Of a stretch of DNA of 64,000 bases, positions 12,195 to 25,077 are shown piece by piece. Position 1 is the stretch's first letter; every line of letters begins with the position of its first letter. The notes below the pieces were generated by a model. The model was not told the DNA's origin, made no database searches, and worked only from the letters and a program-made list of their open reading frames with translations. The DNA is from Leptoclinus maculatus (taxonomy: Eukaryota > Chordata > Actinopteri > Perciformes > Stichaeidae), in the NCBI GenBank assembly GCA_032191485.1, contig JAVDOI010000007.1, positions 5,156,042-5,220,041 on the forward strand, read 5' to 3'. The position numbers and the translations under genes were made by a program.

Positions 12195-13686
12195 CCCTAA
12201 AGCATACTCTGCTTTATGGTCTATTTCACTCTAAATGGACCATAATTTGCTAAATGAACATCATGCTGTATTGAAAAAGACTTGAAACTAGAGATTGAGA
12301 CTATAAACTCATGTTTACAAGGAGTCGCCCCCTGATGGCCATAGATCGCCGGTTTAAGGCACTTCAGCTTTGGCTTCACTTTTCAGAATTGGAGGTTGCA
12401 GTCCGTTTAGCGGCTGTCGTCATCAGCATTCTCCTCCAATACTGCACCAATCTTTCTAAATGTCCCCATTGTAAACATGGGAAAAGAGGGTTCAAAAATA
12501 CTAAAATTACTTTTCAACCCCTGTTGCCCAAGTGGACAGATACACATACTGTACATATACAAGGTTTATAAGACAATTATATAATGTTTAAGCCAGCACT
12601 TAGTATTCAGATCTTTCCTGCAGCAAATATCTCAATTACAAGCCATGTCTTCAGAGTAAACTGTGTTATTATAATGTAATATGAAACAGATTAAAAACAA
12701 ATCCTTTAACATACTAGTAAGTCATGTTATTGTCAGATTTATGTAAGTAACCATACCCACCCTTTTTCTGGGACAAGATGCCAAAGAGAGACAGTGTGTG
12801 TGTGTGTGTGTTTCACTTTGTCAGTGTGTCCACCAAAGTGCAATTACAAATACACACAACTTCAGTTAAAAGACAAAAAGATGCACCATGAAACACCGCA
12901 TGAAAAACGTTTTTTTTTTAACGTAATGGGTGCAAATGTGCGTTGGAGTGTAATGTGTGTCTCTATACAGACAGAATACAGGTTGAGCTAGTTACCTGGC
13001 ACTGTGCCTGCCAGCCTGTCTGTTACCGTGGGTCTAATACAGCAAGCATTAGTTGTGTAATTCGGCCAGAATGGAGCAGGCTTTAAAAGACAGCTTGATA
13101 CTGTATAAAACTAAATTCCAATTGAAAAAAAAAGTGTAGCGGCAGTGCAGTCAGCAGTCAGCATGTAAACACAATGACAATCCTTTTACCTATTCTTTTG
13201 TGTGTCCTAATTCTGTGATCTGTATAACGAATGTGAAAAGGGATAGGCCCAATAATATAATTAAATCTAATTAAATTCTTGTTAAAATAAATAAAATAAG
13301 GTGGAGAATCTGAATACTTTATATGGGCTCGAATTTGTGGTATTTATCAGGTATTTGGCATACAATCAAAATATATAGTTAAATGATAAAAAGACATAAT
13401 AGGAACCAGCTTTTATCTGCTTGTTTTTGTTCTTCCTTTGTTAGTGAGCATTGAGAATGGGACCGTCTCTAGAGAAGTGCATCTGTGGGGTAAACTTCCA
13501 TTCTTTTCCTCCAAAGTCCACATTTACTGAACGACAAATCTCATTTCAATTCTGTCCCCTTTATCTGTCCTTCAGGGAAGCCACAGAGCACAGAGGGGGG
13601 AAATAATGTCAGGCTGGGTGTGTCGGTGTGAGCCAGTGAGGACGCATCAGCTGAGCTCATCTTCCTGTGCCATGACAGCCGTGTTT

Positions 13687-13867
<181 letters not shown>

Positions 13868-14316
13868 GGATCTATAGCGGAGATGTGTGCACCGCCCGTG
13901 ATTCTTGGACGGAACATGTTGTACAGAAGGTGTGTAACCGACTAAACAGGAAACTGCAGGTCTATTTCTGTGCCGTGGTGTCCCCACCCTGCCGTGCTGT
14001 GAAGCTCCATGGAAAACACAACAGGATGGGTCCAACTGTCTCGGTCTCCCAGTCTCCTGTCTCATAAAACCCATCAGAAAGACTGTTAACGTGTCAGCAT
14101 TAGACACAAACCCACGCGTCTGATAATCGCCCGGCTGCGGTTCTCCGTTTTGTTTTTTTGTAGTTACAAATATGACATTTAGCAATATCAAGCATTCATC
14201 AACAGTAAAAATACAGGAGGGAGGAAAAAAAATTATCCGTGGTGAATGATTTACCAGTCTTGCTCAATCGACATTAGAATTAAAACGTCACTTTTCGACT
14301 GAGCAAATGAATAAAG

Positions 14317-15646
14317 CAGTGGTGGGCCGTCAGGGCCAGCTACGCCTTCTTTGCTGGCCTAAACAGAATCACAAAGTTATAGCTATTTTATTTTATAATT
14401 TAATACTTTTTCACAAATACACATGTATTATAATTTTTTTTCCCCATTAGCTTATTTTCTCATTGCACAGCTCCTGTCTTCCTCTGTTGCTCTGCTTCCA
14501 GCACAGCTTGTTTTAAGGAGAGCTTTTATCCAATCAGATTCAGCCCCTATGTCCCTAACCAATCAGATCTACATGTTGGGCGTATTCTTTGACGTGTTAC
14601 TGCTACCCAGGTAGCCTGCTAAGTACGTCTGCATTAACGTGCGCTGTGATTGGTCAGTGGGCCAGCGTGACTTTGGTCAAACAGAAAGCTAGCTAGCAGA
14701 TCTTAGTATTTAGTAAGAGTTCAGGTTGAAACATAAGAGAAGTTATGACATTTTTAGCGTTTTGCTTGGTGTAGATTCTTTTTTTTTTTTTTCTAGCTTT
14801 GTTTTTTTAACACTCAATGGCTGAAGGAGGAGGAGAAATGGATTTAGGAGTTACTGACTTTGTTAAAGAAAGGAGGATGGACTTTGTCTTTAAGTGAAGG
14901 CAGCTTTGGTAAGTGAACTGCTTTTGTTTTTACATCTGCAGTAGCGTTACTACCGTGTTCATTTGTCTATCGTGTCGTTTTTATGAATAATATGAATGGC
15001 TCATGCTCTGGCGCTGGATTGCTTTGTTGTCGTATGACTTGTGAGTTTGTTCTTGTCATTGTGTTAATTTTATAGATTTGGACTATATGCATTGTCCGTT
15101 AATTACGAAGCATCCCGTCATATTGTCCGGACAATTGAATCCGTTCGGGCTGTTGTTTTCTTTTTACAAAGCAAGCATGATGGTCTGGAGAAATGGGGAT
15201 TATGTGGCGATTGCTTTAGCCCTGTCTGAATCAGTAGGGAACAGCTAAACGCTGCGGGGAGAGTTCATAGATTGTGTGCCGCAGTTGTTTCCCCGCTAAG
15301 CTAGCTTAGTTTAGCCTCCCTGAAGACACGTGCGGGGCCTCAGCTCTTTTTTGTTATTGTTCCGGGTTCAAAAGGTCACAGCCCGTTGTCTGTTACGTGA
15401 GCGCAGTCCACCGAAAACATTATATTTCCCACAATTTAAGCTTCTGCATTTTCCAAATGCACTAGTATTATTCAAACATATTCGGTTAAGCCTCGTACCG
15501 AACGGTTTAATACGAATACGTGTATTGGTACACCACTAGAAACAAATAACCGTAGCTTGCGCGTCATAATGAGATTATTAGGAGCTGGCTCAAGTGTAGT
15601 AGGACAGCTCAGAAGGCCCAGGTATAAAATGCACGGCCCGCCACGG
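14317..15646. mobile_element. Non-autonomous hAT element, TSD GAATAAAG
   Basis: The left end is CAGTGGTGGGCCGTCAGGGC and the right end GCACGGCCCGCCACGG, an inverted pair with one mismatch at the right tip. The exact 8-bp duplication GAATAAAG lies at 14309-14316 and 15647-15654. It shares both ends and internal blocks (CAGAATCACAAAGTTATAGC, TCTATCGTGTCG) with 44723-46143, and its two ends with the short 22791-23131 element. No transposase frame is visible. Confidence 0.88.
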
Positions 15647-16619
15647 GAATAAAGGAACGTTGTGGTGATATTTCCCAACGTTGCGTGTTTCCTAAAAATA
15701 CACACTGACAAAAGGTTGACAGGCTTCAGTGAACAGTGTCAACCAAAGTTTTAAAATAATAATCACAATCTTTCAGCTATATAAAAGGTTTGTCAATCAG
15801 CACTCCAAAGCCAAAATACATCAATGATTGATGTGTAATATAGTATTGCAGTGTCTTGTAGAATGCCATTACACAGAAATAAATACTATTAACAACTATT
15901 CCTACTGATTGACACACCAGATCCTAATCAGCTTATTTTGCACTCAAGCTGAGAGCAACAACAGAACAAAACCAAACAGGTTTCTCTGGCTGCTTTTTTG
16001 ATTGATGAGCCAGGAGGCGTTTGATGTGGGCGTCGCCGTCTGTAAAATAAGCGCACTTCCTCCAAACAGAGCCTGGAACCAGATTACCACGGGCTCACAC
16101 GCTGCCGGTCTGATGGTGTGAAGCTGGATACACTATGTGATGTGGTTTTGCTCTGCTCGCCACACGTGTTTGGAGCTTGACCGCAGCTTTCTTCTGCATC
16201 CGTCATCTACCAATAAAAGGGATCAATTGGCAAGTTTGATCTCGTTAGTCCTGTTTTACTTCCCGCTGTCACAATGCAGCACCTGCACCAAAAAATGCTG
16301 AATTCGATGATTGGTCCCACTTAGTGCAGATTGTTTTGACTAATCTCAGTGTGTTGAAATGGCTGTGGTTGTATGAACACCTAACAGTGACTTTTACTGT
16401 ATTGTTGATATAGACACAGAAGTGTGTTTTTCATCCCTTGGCAATCGTAAACCTCCTTCCCCTAAATATCTCATCTCATCCATTCATCAAGATGACAACA
16501 GAAGAGTACTAAACAGTGCTTTTTTGTTTTGATTGATACGTATCTGCAAATACCAATCAGAGCAACAAATGCACACATGAACACAGCTATTTGTGGTTCA
16601 GTCTGTCAAAACACAGCTC

Positions 16620-17120
16620 TAGCTGATCCAGAATGCTGCTGCCAGGGTAGTAACAAGGACCAAACAGGCTCAGCATGACTCCAGTTCTCAGATCACGGCA
16701 TTGGCTGCCAGTTCCTCATTACAATCTACTTCAAAAATTCTTTTGCTTGTCCATAAATCACTCTATGATTTATGTCTCAGATATCTTTTGGATGTCCTGA
16801 CCCAGTGCGAACCCTGCAGCTCTAACTGAGAACAGTGAAGCTGATTTTAGCGTCTATGCTGCTCAGATGTGCCACAAATTGCCAGAAGAGCTCAGACTTG
16901 AGGCGACGATGACAAACTTTCAAATCCAAGCTAAACACTGACCTGGTTACCACTGCTTTTCATTAGTTTTCTTTTAAATCTTATTGATCCGTTATGTTTC
17001 ATTGTTTTTATTCTGTTTGCTTTTATCATGTGCTCCTTGTGTAATCTGTAAAACACTTGAGGGTTACCTCTGGGTATGAAATGTGCTAAGTCAATAAATT
17101 TGCCTGGCCTTACCATCAAG
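16620..17120 (+). mobile_element. 3' end of an L2-like LINE
   Basis: The plus strand from 16623 encodes LIQNAAARVVTRTKQ, and in a shifted frame HWLPV, followed by similar ILLLVHKSLYDLCLRYL pieces. This is the familiar C-terminus of fish L2/CR1-type reverse transcriptases. A KLPEELRLEATMTNFQIQAK segment and a 3'UTR ending in AATAAATTTGCCTGGCC follow. It is 5'-truncated and frame-broken, so it is a dead fragment. Confidence 0.75.
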
Positions 17121-17506
17121 GATGCATCAAGTCAAAATCACCACAACAGTAGTAATTATTATTATAATTAATATAATGTAGTCATTCAATCCCATTGGAG
17201 GAGGATTAAATAAATACATTTGTTAACTTTATTCCCTTTGGTCGTGTGGGTGTAGTGATAAACACCCCAAATCTAATTTCTTCTCTTCTCTTCTCTGACT
17301 CTGTGATGAGAGTGTGAGGTCGGGCAGCGTGTGGACAGCAGTCGCAAGTTTGATGCCAGACCTGAAATTCTCCGGGGCTTCTGAAAGCGTGTTGTGGGAT
17401 TTTAATTCACAGCCGGCGCGTTAAGAGGTTGTGATGCAGACATTTACATCTCCCGTGTAAAAAAAAAGCTCTCAGTATTTTAACCTATTGACAGGGGGGT
17501 TCTTAC

Positions 17507-17791
17507 TTGATGAGAGCTGTCCTGGGCGAGTCGTGCTGCTCTTGCTGATCAGCGCTGGACGATGGAGGACTCTGAGACGGGACGACGGAGGAGGATGGAG
17601 GAAGGGTGGAGGAACGGAGGGATGGTGGGAGGACAGAGGAGGAGGGAGGAGTCTGGCTCAGCGGCTTCTTGCCGCTACGCAGAAGACGGAGGGACTTGAC
17701 TCTGACGGGCTGGACGAGGCCGTGGTTGCTACGGCGACCAGCCGCCTTGCCAAAAGGTCCTGTGCCTGTCCTCTTGAGGGTCGGCTCTGAT
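17507..17791 (-). CDS. TBC-domain protein, exon 8: basic, Ser/Pro-rich tail
   Basis: A 285-nt exon, the longest in the set, entered in phase 2 and left in phase 2. It begins SEPTLKRTGTGPFGKAAGRR, has a Lys/Arg-rich middle (VKSLRLLRSGKKPLSQ) and ends in a Ser/Pro low-complexity stretch and DSPRTALIK. The acceptor is TTTGTTTCCAG|A. The exon ends ATCAA|GTAAGAACC. The donor GT is preceded by AA and followed by AAG, so read-through without splicing gives Lys then an immediate TAA. Because an exon with a matching phase and its own stop lies at 1663-1729, I read this as a donor. Unspliced or 3'-end-processed transcripts would end here instead. Confidence 0.82.
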
Positions 17792-18183
17792 CTGGAAACA
17801 AAATCACAATGAGTTTAAATTACTTTCCCAATGGATGTTTATTGATACGCATGTTGCAGTTACCACATTGTTATGAGTTTCACAAATTTAAAAAGACCAT
17901 AAGAATAAAACCCCAACACCAAGAGAGAAAACTCTTCATCTGCTTCCCAAACCCTCAGGTGGGATTACAACTGTATTTGCACTGTGTTGGGATATGCTCT
18001 TCATCCTCAGGTGCAGCACCGACGTACTGCAGGACACACCCACATAGTGGCTATCTCATTACAGAGGAGGGGAAGGACGCCCAGTGAAACACACTGCAGG
18101 GAAGGGGGAGTCGCTTATTCTGCAAGAATTTGAAGCAGAAAATAATGCTGTATATGTGAAAGTGCCGTGTAATGTCATGCAGA

Positions 18184-18310
18184 GGTGGGATCAAGTCATT
18201 GTTTTGCAAGTCACAAGTAACTCTCAAGTCCCCAGTCAAGACAGGCAAGTTCTGAATCCTAAACTTTGAGTTTCGAGTCATAAACAAGGAATAATGCACT
18301 TTTAACATGG
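18184..18310 (+). repeat. Fragment of a CAGAGGTGGG-type dispersed repeat
   Basis: Begins GCAGAGGTGGGATCAAGTC and contains CAAGTCACAAGTAACTCTCAA and TTTGAGTTTCGAGTCATAAA. This is the characteristic 'AAGTC' repetitive pattern of a teleost interspersed element. The opposite end type (CTCGAGTCCACATCTCTG) is found alone at 44578-44683, so both are partial copies. Confidence 0.5.
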
Positions 18311-18481
18311 AAAACATAATATTCTAAAATACATTTATTCATTTGCTAAAACAAGTTTGAACAAGTACGACAGAACTTAATCATAAAAAATGAATCTGGG
18401 GAATGAACTGTCTAACTTTCCGGGGATAATTAGCATTAAAGTCAGTTTATTTAGGAAATGAACTGATTCGTGGCACACTTT

Positions 18482-18529
18482 TTAAAGGTGCAAGATACCA
18501 GATTGGAAGCCTTTCGATTGCCTCCACAA

Positions 18530-18535
<6 letters not shown>
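18482..18535. mobile_element. TTAA MITE, single-ended fragment
   Basis: TTAAAGGTGCAAGATACC followed by GATTGCCTCCACAAGG, matching one end and core of the elements at 636-826 and 60611-60840. The other half is replaced by a (TA)n tract. Confidence 0.45.
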
Positions 18536-18593
<58 letters not shown>

Positions 18594-18630
18594 AAATATA
18601 TATAGACAAAATATATATAGACAAAATATA
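18535..18630. repeat. (TA)n microsatellite with a 17-bp tandem tail
   Basis: About 27 TA units run to 18588. Nearly perfect copies of a 17-bp unit containing TATATATAGACAAAATA then recur to 18630. Confidence 0.9.
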
Positions 18631-21393
18631 TAAAGTATGAAGTACTACACTTCACTATGAAGTAGCTCATTCTCCTGTGAGCTACAATATGCAACGTCAC
18701 ACAAAAATTACAAATCTGGCAGAAAGGCTCAGGAGCTTTTTAGAAATACTGCAACCAAGAAGAATCATCCAAGGTTGACCTTAAAATATCAAGAGATAGA
18801 CGGTAAAAAGTACAAAAGAAACCTACATTTTAATGCAGGCAAAATATATAAAGTGATTTTGTTCTGTAAGTGTGTCCATGATAGCGCCTGTGGACACAAC
18901 TGTAAAAGGCTGCCATGTTAGTAAACTTTATATGCAATAGTGGACTCGGTGGTGGACTGGGATCAGCGTAGACTAGTGACTGGAGGTCCAGAGATGTTTG
19001 GGAAAACAATATTACAAACATGTCTGTAATTTTTAATATAATGGCGAAGTTTGTGACCTAATACGTGGGGGTAAAACATGAAAGAGTAATGCAGGTCTTT
19101 AAAAGATTCTGATCCTGCCACTTCAAAGCTGTCATGTCAGAAAAAGAACATCCCAAGACGGATTTGGGGGTCCTGACCTGAAGACACAAGCTATCAGCTG
19201 TCAAACTATCCGGGTTCAGAGGCAAAACTCAGCGTGGCCCAGCCTACATAAATCTTACACATGACAAAAATATGTAAACTACATATATAGTGTATGGAAG
19301 CAGCGAAGGAGCGGACCATCTCTCTTCCTGCTCGTCTCACGTTGAGAGTTGCACATGTGCAGTACGGATCGAGCGGCGACACCGCTAATCATATGTTTTA
19401 ACAAACCAACCGTTTTCTGTGATGCGTTTAGGTCAGATGTGACCAAAAATATTATACTTCAAAAGTGAAACAGTAAACAATGCTAATTTTACATCATTCA
19501 GTTGGATTTTTCAAACTCAAAAGCTTGAAAAAAGGGGTTTTAAACAGGCTGCTGAAAATGTCTGGCCCGTCTACATTTCCTGCTTCATAAATGTCGACCC
19601 AAGTGAATTAGTGATTGAATAACCCTGGTGTAAAGGGTGCATGTGCAGGAGAGATTCTGAGAGAGTCACAGAGCATTCCTTCTATTGTTTGAGCGCTCCC
19701 CTCCTGCAGCCCGCATCGTGTTGCGTCTACCGGTTTCCTCACAAATTCAACATGTCTGACAATAATTCCAACAGAGACAAAGGCGTAGAGACGGCCGAGA
19801 TGCTTGGAGGATACAGTGCAGCGGGAGACATGTCACACGCTCGTGGTACAGTGTCAAGTGACCGTGGTATTCAAGCAGTGTGACCCTTAAGGCTAAGTGA
19901 GGGCAGCGAGTCTTGAACTTTGACCCCTACGAAGCAAGATCCACACAGGCCTGATATGATCCACGTCCTCACCGGCAGATTTGTTTCTCTGATGTTTGGA
20001 GTGGCAGACAACTTTCTTCATTTAATTCAGACAATGACAAAACATGTTTTAAATATCTATTCAAGTCTAACTTAGCTGAGTTGAATAAATACAAGCTCTG
20101 CCTCGTAGGTAAAATAAGTATTTATCATATTTGTTTGTATGCGTTATGTAAAAAATGACTTTGGCGACAAAACTGATCCTCAGTCAGTCAGTTTGTTTGC
20201 TCTTGGAAAGAATAGAACCATGCTCATTGTCTCAGTGAATGAAACCCTGTTCCTGTTCCTGTACCGTTGTTCCGCCTTCTAAGATCAATGTAGTAGATGC
20301 ATCCTCTCTTGTGCACAAAGGATATACAAATAATTGAAATAAACCACAAAACAGATCATCAGCCAATAAAATTGAAGGCAGATTCTTCTCGTGGCAGATA
20401 ATAGAATAAAATAGAATGAATATGTATTAAAGAATATACATAGAGAGAGATATATACATATATAAAAAACATTTCATCTCTGTTTTCTCATACTGTGTGG
20501 AAAGAGTTTTGCTGGATATTTATGAGAGTCATTCAATGGTGGAGGTCGCTGGTCTTGAAAACGCTCCTCTTCCTCATCCTTTGTTATTAGTTCACAACTC
20601 AGCGCTGTCCCTCAGCAGCGCTGCTTCCTCTTAGAGCACCGGGCGCTAAATATTGTGCGATCACTGCGGCTCTTTCCACAAAGCTGCATAAAGCCGCGAG
20701 GAACGTTTGCATAACAGAAACTTAGGTCGGATGATTACAAAAAGTAATCTTCTTAACGGATAGATAAAGGCAGTAACATTACGCGGTCCATGTCTGAAAG
20801 GGCTTAAGACTGAAATATAAAGTTAAAACTGTCTCTATTTTTTTTAAAGTCCCAGTGGAATGAAAAGTCCTGTGTCAATTGTTCATTTATCTCTTGTGTA
20901 TGTCGTATGTATATACTGTCCGCGCTGCTTGACACCGTTTCCCTTTCATCTCTCCCTCGTCCTCCTCCGTCCTCTGTAGCTCCGTATCGAGCTAAGCCCG
21001 CCCACTTTTCAGCAGTCCGACCAAATGTGAAAGATTTGATTTAAAACCCTCTTGGGACTGTTAGCTAAAGTATCTTGTTTCACTGTGAAATGCGTTGCAG
21101 TAGACGAACTAAGAGGCTTTCTCTTTTCCTCTGGCGTTTGACCTGTAACTCAGCTTGGTCTCAGTGTTTGTTGGTTCTTGTTAATATGACTTACTGATGT
21201 TTTCAACATCTGGCAGACAGCATTGTCCACTTCCGTCCTCTACCGCCAATTTGCCGGCCGATTACAATAATCCTCTCGGTGACCCCCGACGACCCCGAGT
21301 GACCCGCAGCCTGGTAAAACAAACCTAAACCACTAAACACGAAGACTAAGCCTGCGAGGAATGACAAGCATGCTCGAAACACGCATGCGCACA

Positions 21394-21396
<3 letters not shown>

Positions 21397-21436
<40 letters not shown>
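21397..21436. repeat. (AC)20 microsatellite
   Basis: Perfect tract. Confidence 0.96.
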
Positions 21437-21437
<1 letters not shown>

Positions 21438-22790
21438 ACTAACACGAGAGTGACAGCCTTTTGTTTAGAGCGGTGTGCCTGTCAGAGGGAGAAAAAACAA
21501 CAACATTACAATGAGAGGATTAGAGGACTATTGTGAAATTCTAAGTGCTGCTGAAGGACCAGCTGGTTTTATTAGGAGGAAACAATACCTGACGACATGG
21601 TGGAATAGTGCAACTTTCCAATGGTAAACAAACGTAAGCAGGTTCCACAAAACACGCAGACGTCACACACTTGAGTACAGTATAGCAACAGGGAATAGCT
21701 CGTCTTTATCGCTGTTGCTTTTTCATGAACATAAACAAGGTTAAACGTGCTTTAAATTGATTATTGTTTTATGCATGTAAAAGCTCAATTGTCGGCACAC
21801 AAGCGTGAATTCCTACGTTCAGTGAATAAGCCCGACAGAATGAAGAGGAATGTAAGTTTCTGCACATCGAGCTGTAACAAAGTCTCAAGCTCAGGGTCTG
21901 ATGAGAAGTAGCCTGCTGATTGACAAACAAAACAACCCCTCAGGACTAAATAATAATCTCAGATTCCAATTTGTACCTGAATCAAGTCCATACAAAGAGT
22001 AATGTACAGCACGGTGACGATCGCTGCTTCAATGGAGCAAATCATTCTGGGAATCAAAAGACTCCATCGAATAGTTTGATGTGTTTTACTTGAGCATGCA
22101 CAAAAGGAAAAGATGATGACGAAAGAGAAGAGAGTGATTTAAATCACGAGGATAGAAAATAAATAAAAGATTCAATCTGAATTGTATTGCGCAACCCTGT
22201 TTTACAACGACAATAAACTAACTTTGGACGGCGGTGCTCTGACGCCACACCTCTCAAATAAGAGGCTGCCGTTTCTGTCCTGCTGCCTTCAGATGGCTGC
22301 AGGGATTTAATGACATGAAGAAAAAGCTTTTCATACAGTATGAAGTGGCTGTGGACAACGGATATTATCACAATTTCTCATATTCATTTATAGATCAATG
22401 CACGCTGCTTTACCAGCATTCCTGCTTTGTCCACTTTTGACGTTAAATGTTACTCCTTGTTGCTTGTTCACATTCATCCACTCGCTGGTAAGTGTTGAAT
22501 CAAATAACTCTCTTGGCATGCTCAGAATTATTCTGTTATTGCTGCGCATTTGTAAGCCTCCCGCCTGAGCACTGAAATACCACAGAGGTAAGGGAAGTAC
22601 CAAACGGTCAGAGAGCTGGTTGTAGCGCTGCCACGAAAGGTAGGACCCTAAGATGTGAATTTGGGCAATGGTACAGAAAGACAAAGAGTTTAAAATGTAG
22701 AGAAAAGGAATGCAAACTGAGATATGTATGATGTTGCCACACAGAGTAAATTGATGACATCATGAGCTTCAGAAAAGGCTCACTGTGAGG

Positions 22791-23131
22791 CAGTGGCGGG
22801 CCGTGCATTTTATACCTGGTGCCTTCACTGCTGTCCTGCTGCTGAAACACAGCTACGTTATTATTTGTTTCGTGTACAAATGAAGCAAACACCTGTAGAT
22901 ACACTAACTGCAGAGAATACGCAGAGAGTGCGTCTCCTCTCTGCTCTGACTGCAGCTGGGACTGCTGCGCGAGGCTTCTGTGAGAGTACCCGCCTGTGTG
23001 TGCTTTGGGGCGGCGGAGGGGCTCACGGCAGCACCCGCTGCTTGTTCGCGACAGTGCAGAACGTACGTGCTTTAACGTCAGAGTCAAAACACCAGAAAAG
23101 TCTCTTTGCAGGCCCTGACGGCCCACCACTG
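22791..23131. mobile_element. Short hAT MITE, TSD CTGTGAGG
   Basis: A 341-bp element with ends CAGTGGCGGGCCGTGCATTT and ...CCTGACGGCCCACCACTG. The exact duplication CTGTGAGG lies at 22783-22790 and 23132-23139. Its left end equals the right end of 14317-15646 and 44723-46143 read in reverse, and its right end equals their left end. It is therefore an internally deleted copy of the same family in the opposite orientation. Confidence 0.9.
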
Positions 23132-23332
23132 CTGTGAGGCTACCGTATTGTACAGGTGTTATTGTGCCCACCCAAAGACCGGGGTGAAAAATAGACTACT
23201 AGCAGCAACATGCTAGAATTTACATTGACAGGTCCACAGTGAAAGGTAAAAGAAACAAACACTTGGGGAAAGAGCTGATGTGCATGAGTGCAGGCATGTC
23301 TTTTGTTTGCAATGTTTAACCTCTGTCCTCAC

Positions 23333-23436
23333 CTGTCACTTCTGCCGGCTGTATCTGTCACTGCGACATCGCCGCTCCCCTGCACCACCGGCTGCTGAGC
23401 CACGCCTCTCTGCTGGCTCCGCCTCCGAGATCTGAT
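23333..23436 (-). CDS. TBC-domain protein, exon 7: Arg/Gln-rich segment
   Basis: A 104-nt exon, entered in phase 0 and left in phase 2. It encodes IRSRRRSQQRGVAQQPVVQG followed by SGDVAVTDTAGRSD. The acceptor is TTTCCTCTTTCAG and the donor GACAG|GTGAGGAC. A second AG five bases further in (ATCAG) could serve as an alternative acceptor but would shift the frame. The R-S-R-R-R-S run continues the basic character of the preceding exon. A DR-A repeat copy starts only 38 bp upstream of the acceptor. Confidence 0.78.
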
Positions 23437-23474
23437 CTGAAAGAGGAAACAAAGAGGGGCTGGAGTCAGAGTAA

Positions 23475-23851
23475 GCGGCAACTTCCGCTTCTGAAGAGTG
23501 AAGCCAGTGTGGAAGTGTCTTAAACCCTGCATTCTCTCTGCTGTCCATCAGGAGGCGACTCCTCTGGTTGCAGATATGAGCAAATTACTCTACTTCTCAC
23601 TTGATTTATTACCTCAGTAAATATTGTAAACATGAGTTTAGGGCGGGGCTACCTTGTGATTGACATGTCGCTAACGCTACCAGAGCCGAATACAGCGTCT
23701 CTATGTCACTCCTCCTGAACTTCGTTCATTGGTTGCAAAAAAGCCAAGATGGCGACGGCCAAATCGCCGAACTCAAGGCTTCAAAACGGCAGTCCACAAA
23801 CCAATGGGTTACGTCACGATGACTACGTATATTTCTTATATGCAGTCTATG
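23475..23851 (-). repeat. Dispersed repeat DR-A, copy b (reverse)
   Basis: Begins GCGGCAACTTCCGCTTCTGA and ends TATATGCAGTCTAT, the reverse of the block order in copies a and e. It includes CATCAGGAGGCGACTCCTCT, TACCTCAGTAAATATTG and CTTGTGATTGACATGTC. The central CTCTAAATGGACC block is missing, so this copy carries an internal deletion. Confidence 0.72.
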
Positions 23852-24033
23852 AGTCAGAGTGAAGCTGCTATAGATATCTATCTGACCAAGAACCAGATGA
23901 TCCGTAATAGTGAAGAGGAATGTCTGGTCTTGTTCCTGAGCCACAGTCCCCACCCTCCAGTCTGTGTGGTTAACCAGCACAAACAAGGTGCTGCTGAAAG
24001 GATGTGTTTTCATCAGTTTTTGGACTTAGCCCA

Positions 24034-24034
<1 letters not shown>

Positions 24035-24093
<59 letters not shown>
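24035..24093. repeat. (TG)29 microsatellite
   Basis: Perfect tract, read as (CA)n in the transcript. Confidence 0.97.
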
Positions 24094-24094
<1 letters not shown>

Positions 24095-25077
24095 GGAAGG
24101 CACTTGAAGCTACACCTTGACTTTCAATCCTATTTACAGTACATATCCTACTGTATTTCTTTATCTGTTCCTTTTTTGCCTGCTCCTAGAAAATTAGTGA
24201 GAAAAATCATACTGGTATTTAGACATTTATACATGAAAATAATAATTTAAAGCTATGGTTGGTAGCTTCTATCTCTTATTTTTGTTTATCCCTCTTCTGC
24301 TCGCTTTAAACTGAATGTATATATATATATATATATTTATATAAAAATTATATAAAAATCTATCCAACATATCCCTGATTGACCTCAACCTTCAGAGGAA
24401 GCTGCTACTGTGCTGGCAGAAGGAACAAAAAACCTTTTGACCAAATATGATCAAAAACTCAACTGAGTAAGGACAGAGATAAGCTCTGGTGTGTCTAAAG
24501 TGTTATAAATCAGACGCCAACTCAGTGAGCCCTGCTGCCCAGTCGGGTTTTAGCAGAAGGATTTGGCATCTGAATGACGCTGTTTGAAACAGACACTCGG
24601 CCCTTTGTTCCAGACTTCCAGACTGCTGCTGGCGCTCAGTGGATCCGGATTTCTTTATTGGCTAAAGAAAACCCAATACTGTTTGGGAAGAGAGTCTCCG
24701 GACAGCAGCCCGCAGAGACCAACGTTACTGAGAAATGCAGCTGTAATATGTAAAAGGCATATTGAACGAATGCCTTACTGCATTATTAACACTGTTTACT
24801 TATGAACCAACATTAGGAGCTATATTGTACTGGCGCAATCAAAACAGCCGACACAGAGTGACGGGTCTTTCAAGGACGGAGGGAGAGTTGCCAAGCACAC
24901 CTGCTCTGTTACAGGCACAGGGTATGGAGAGCACAAGCGCTGGGTTGAGTGGAATATGATTCCAAAGGTATGGTGGTAAATCATAACCCAGCTGTGCCAA
25001 TCACACGACTAACCAAATGAGAGGTGAGTGCAGACAAGCTAAACACATGGTAGGAAAGTATTGTTGTGTGGTAAGTT

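Larger units (their letters stand above)
10888..12425 (+). repeat. Dispersed repeat DR-A, copy a, split by a hAT element
   Basis: Starts CCATAGACTGTCTAGG and includes TTTGAAGCCTCATTAGGC, GACCTGTCAATCACAAGGTA and CTCTAAATGGACCATAA. It ends in the GGTTTAAGGCACTTCAGC...GGAGGTTGCAG block. Bases 11116-12194 are a later hAT insertion; without them the copy is about 460 bp. Four further copies with the same block order are at 23475-23851, 32973-33297, 49828-50095 and 53398-56700. No terminal inverted repeat is evident, and the class is unknown to me. Confidence 0.75.
17792..23332 (-). other. Intron between exons 7 and 8 (5.5 kb)
   Basis: Phase-2 intron. Apart from the repeats listed, I see no recognisable gene or repeat at 18640-21390 and 21440-22780. 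The open frame at 19641-19883 has no family resemblance and no splice or promoter context. Confidence 0.65.

Noticed and set aside
17488..17812. Plus-strand frames opposite exon 8
   Set aside because: They are shadows of the Ser/Pro-rich minus-strand exon, which has good splice sites and phase.
19641..19883. Plus-strand 80-residue frame
   Set aside because: No recognisable domain, promoter or splice context; it is inside an intron of the opposite strand.
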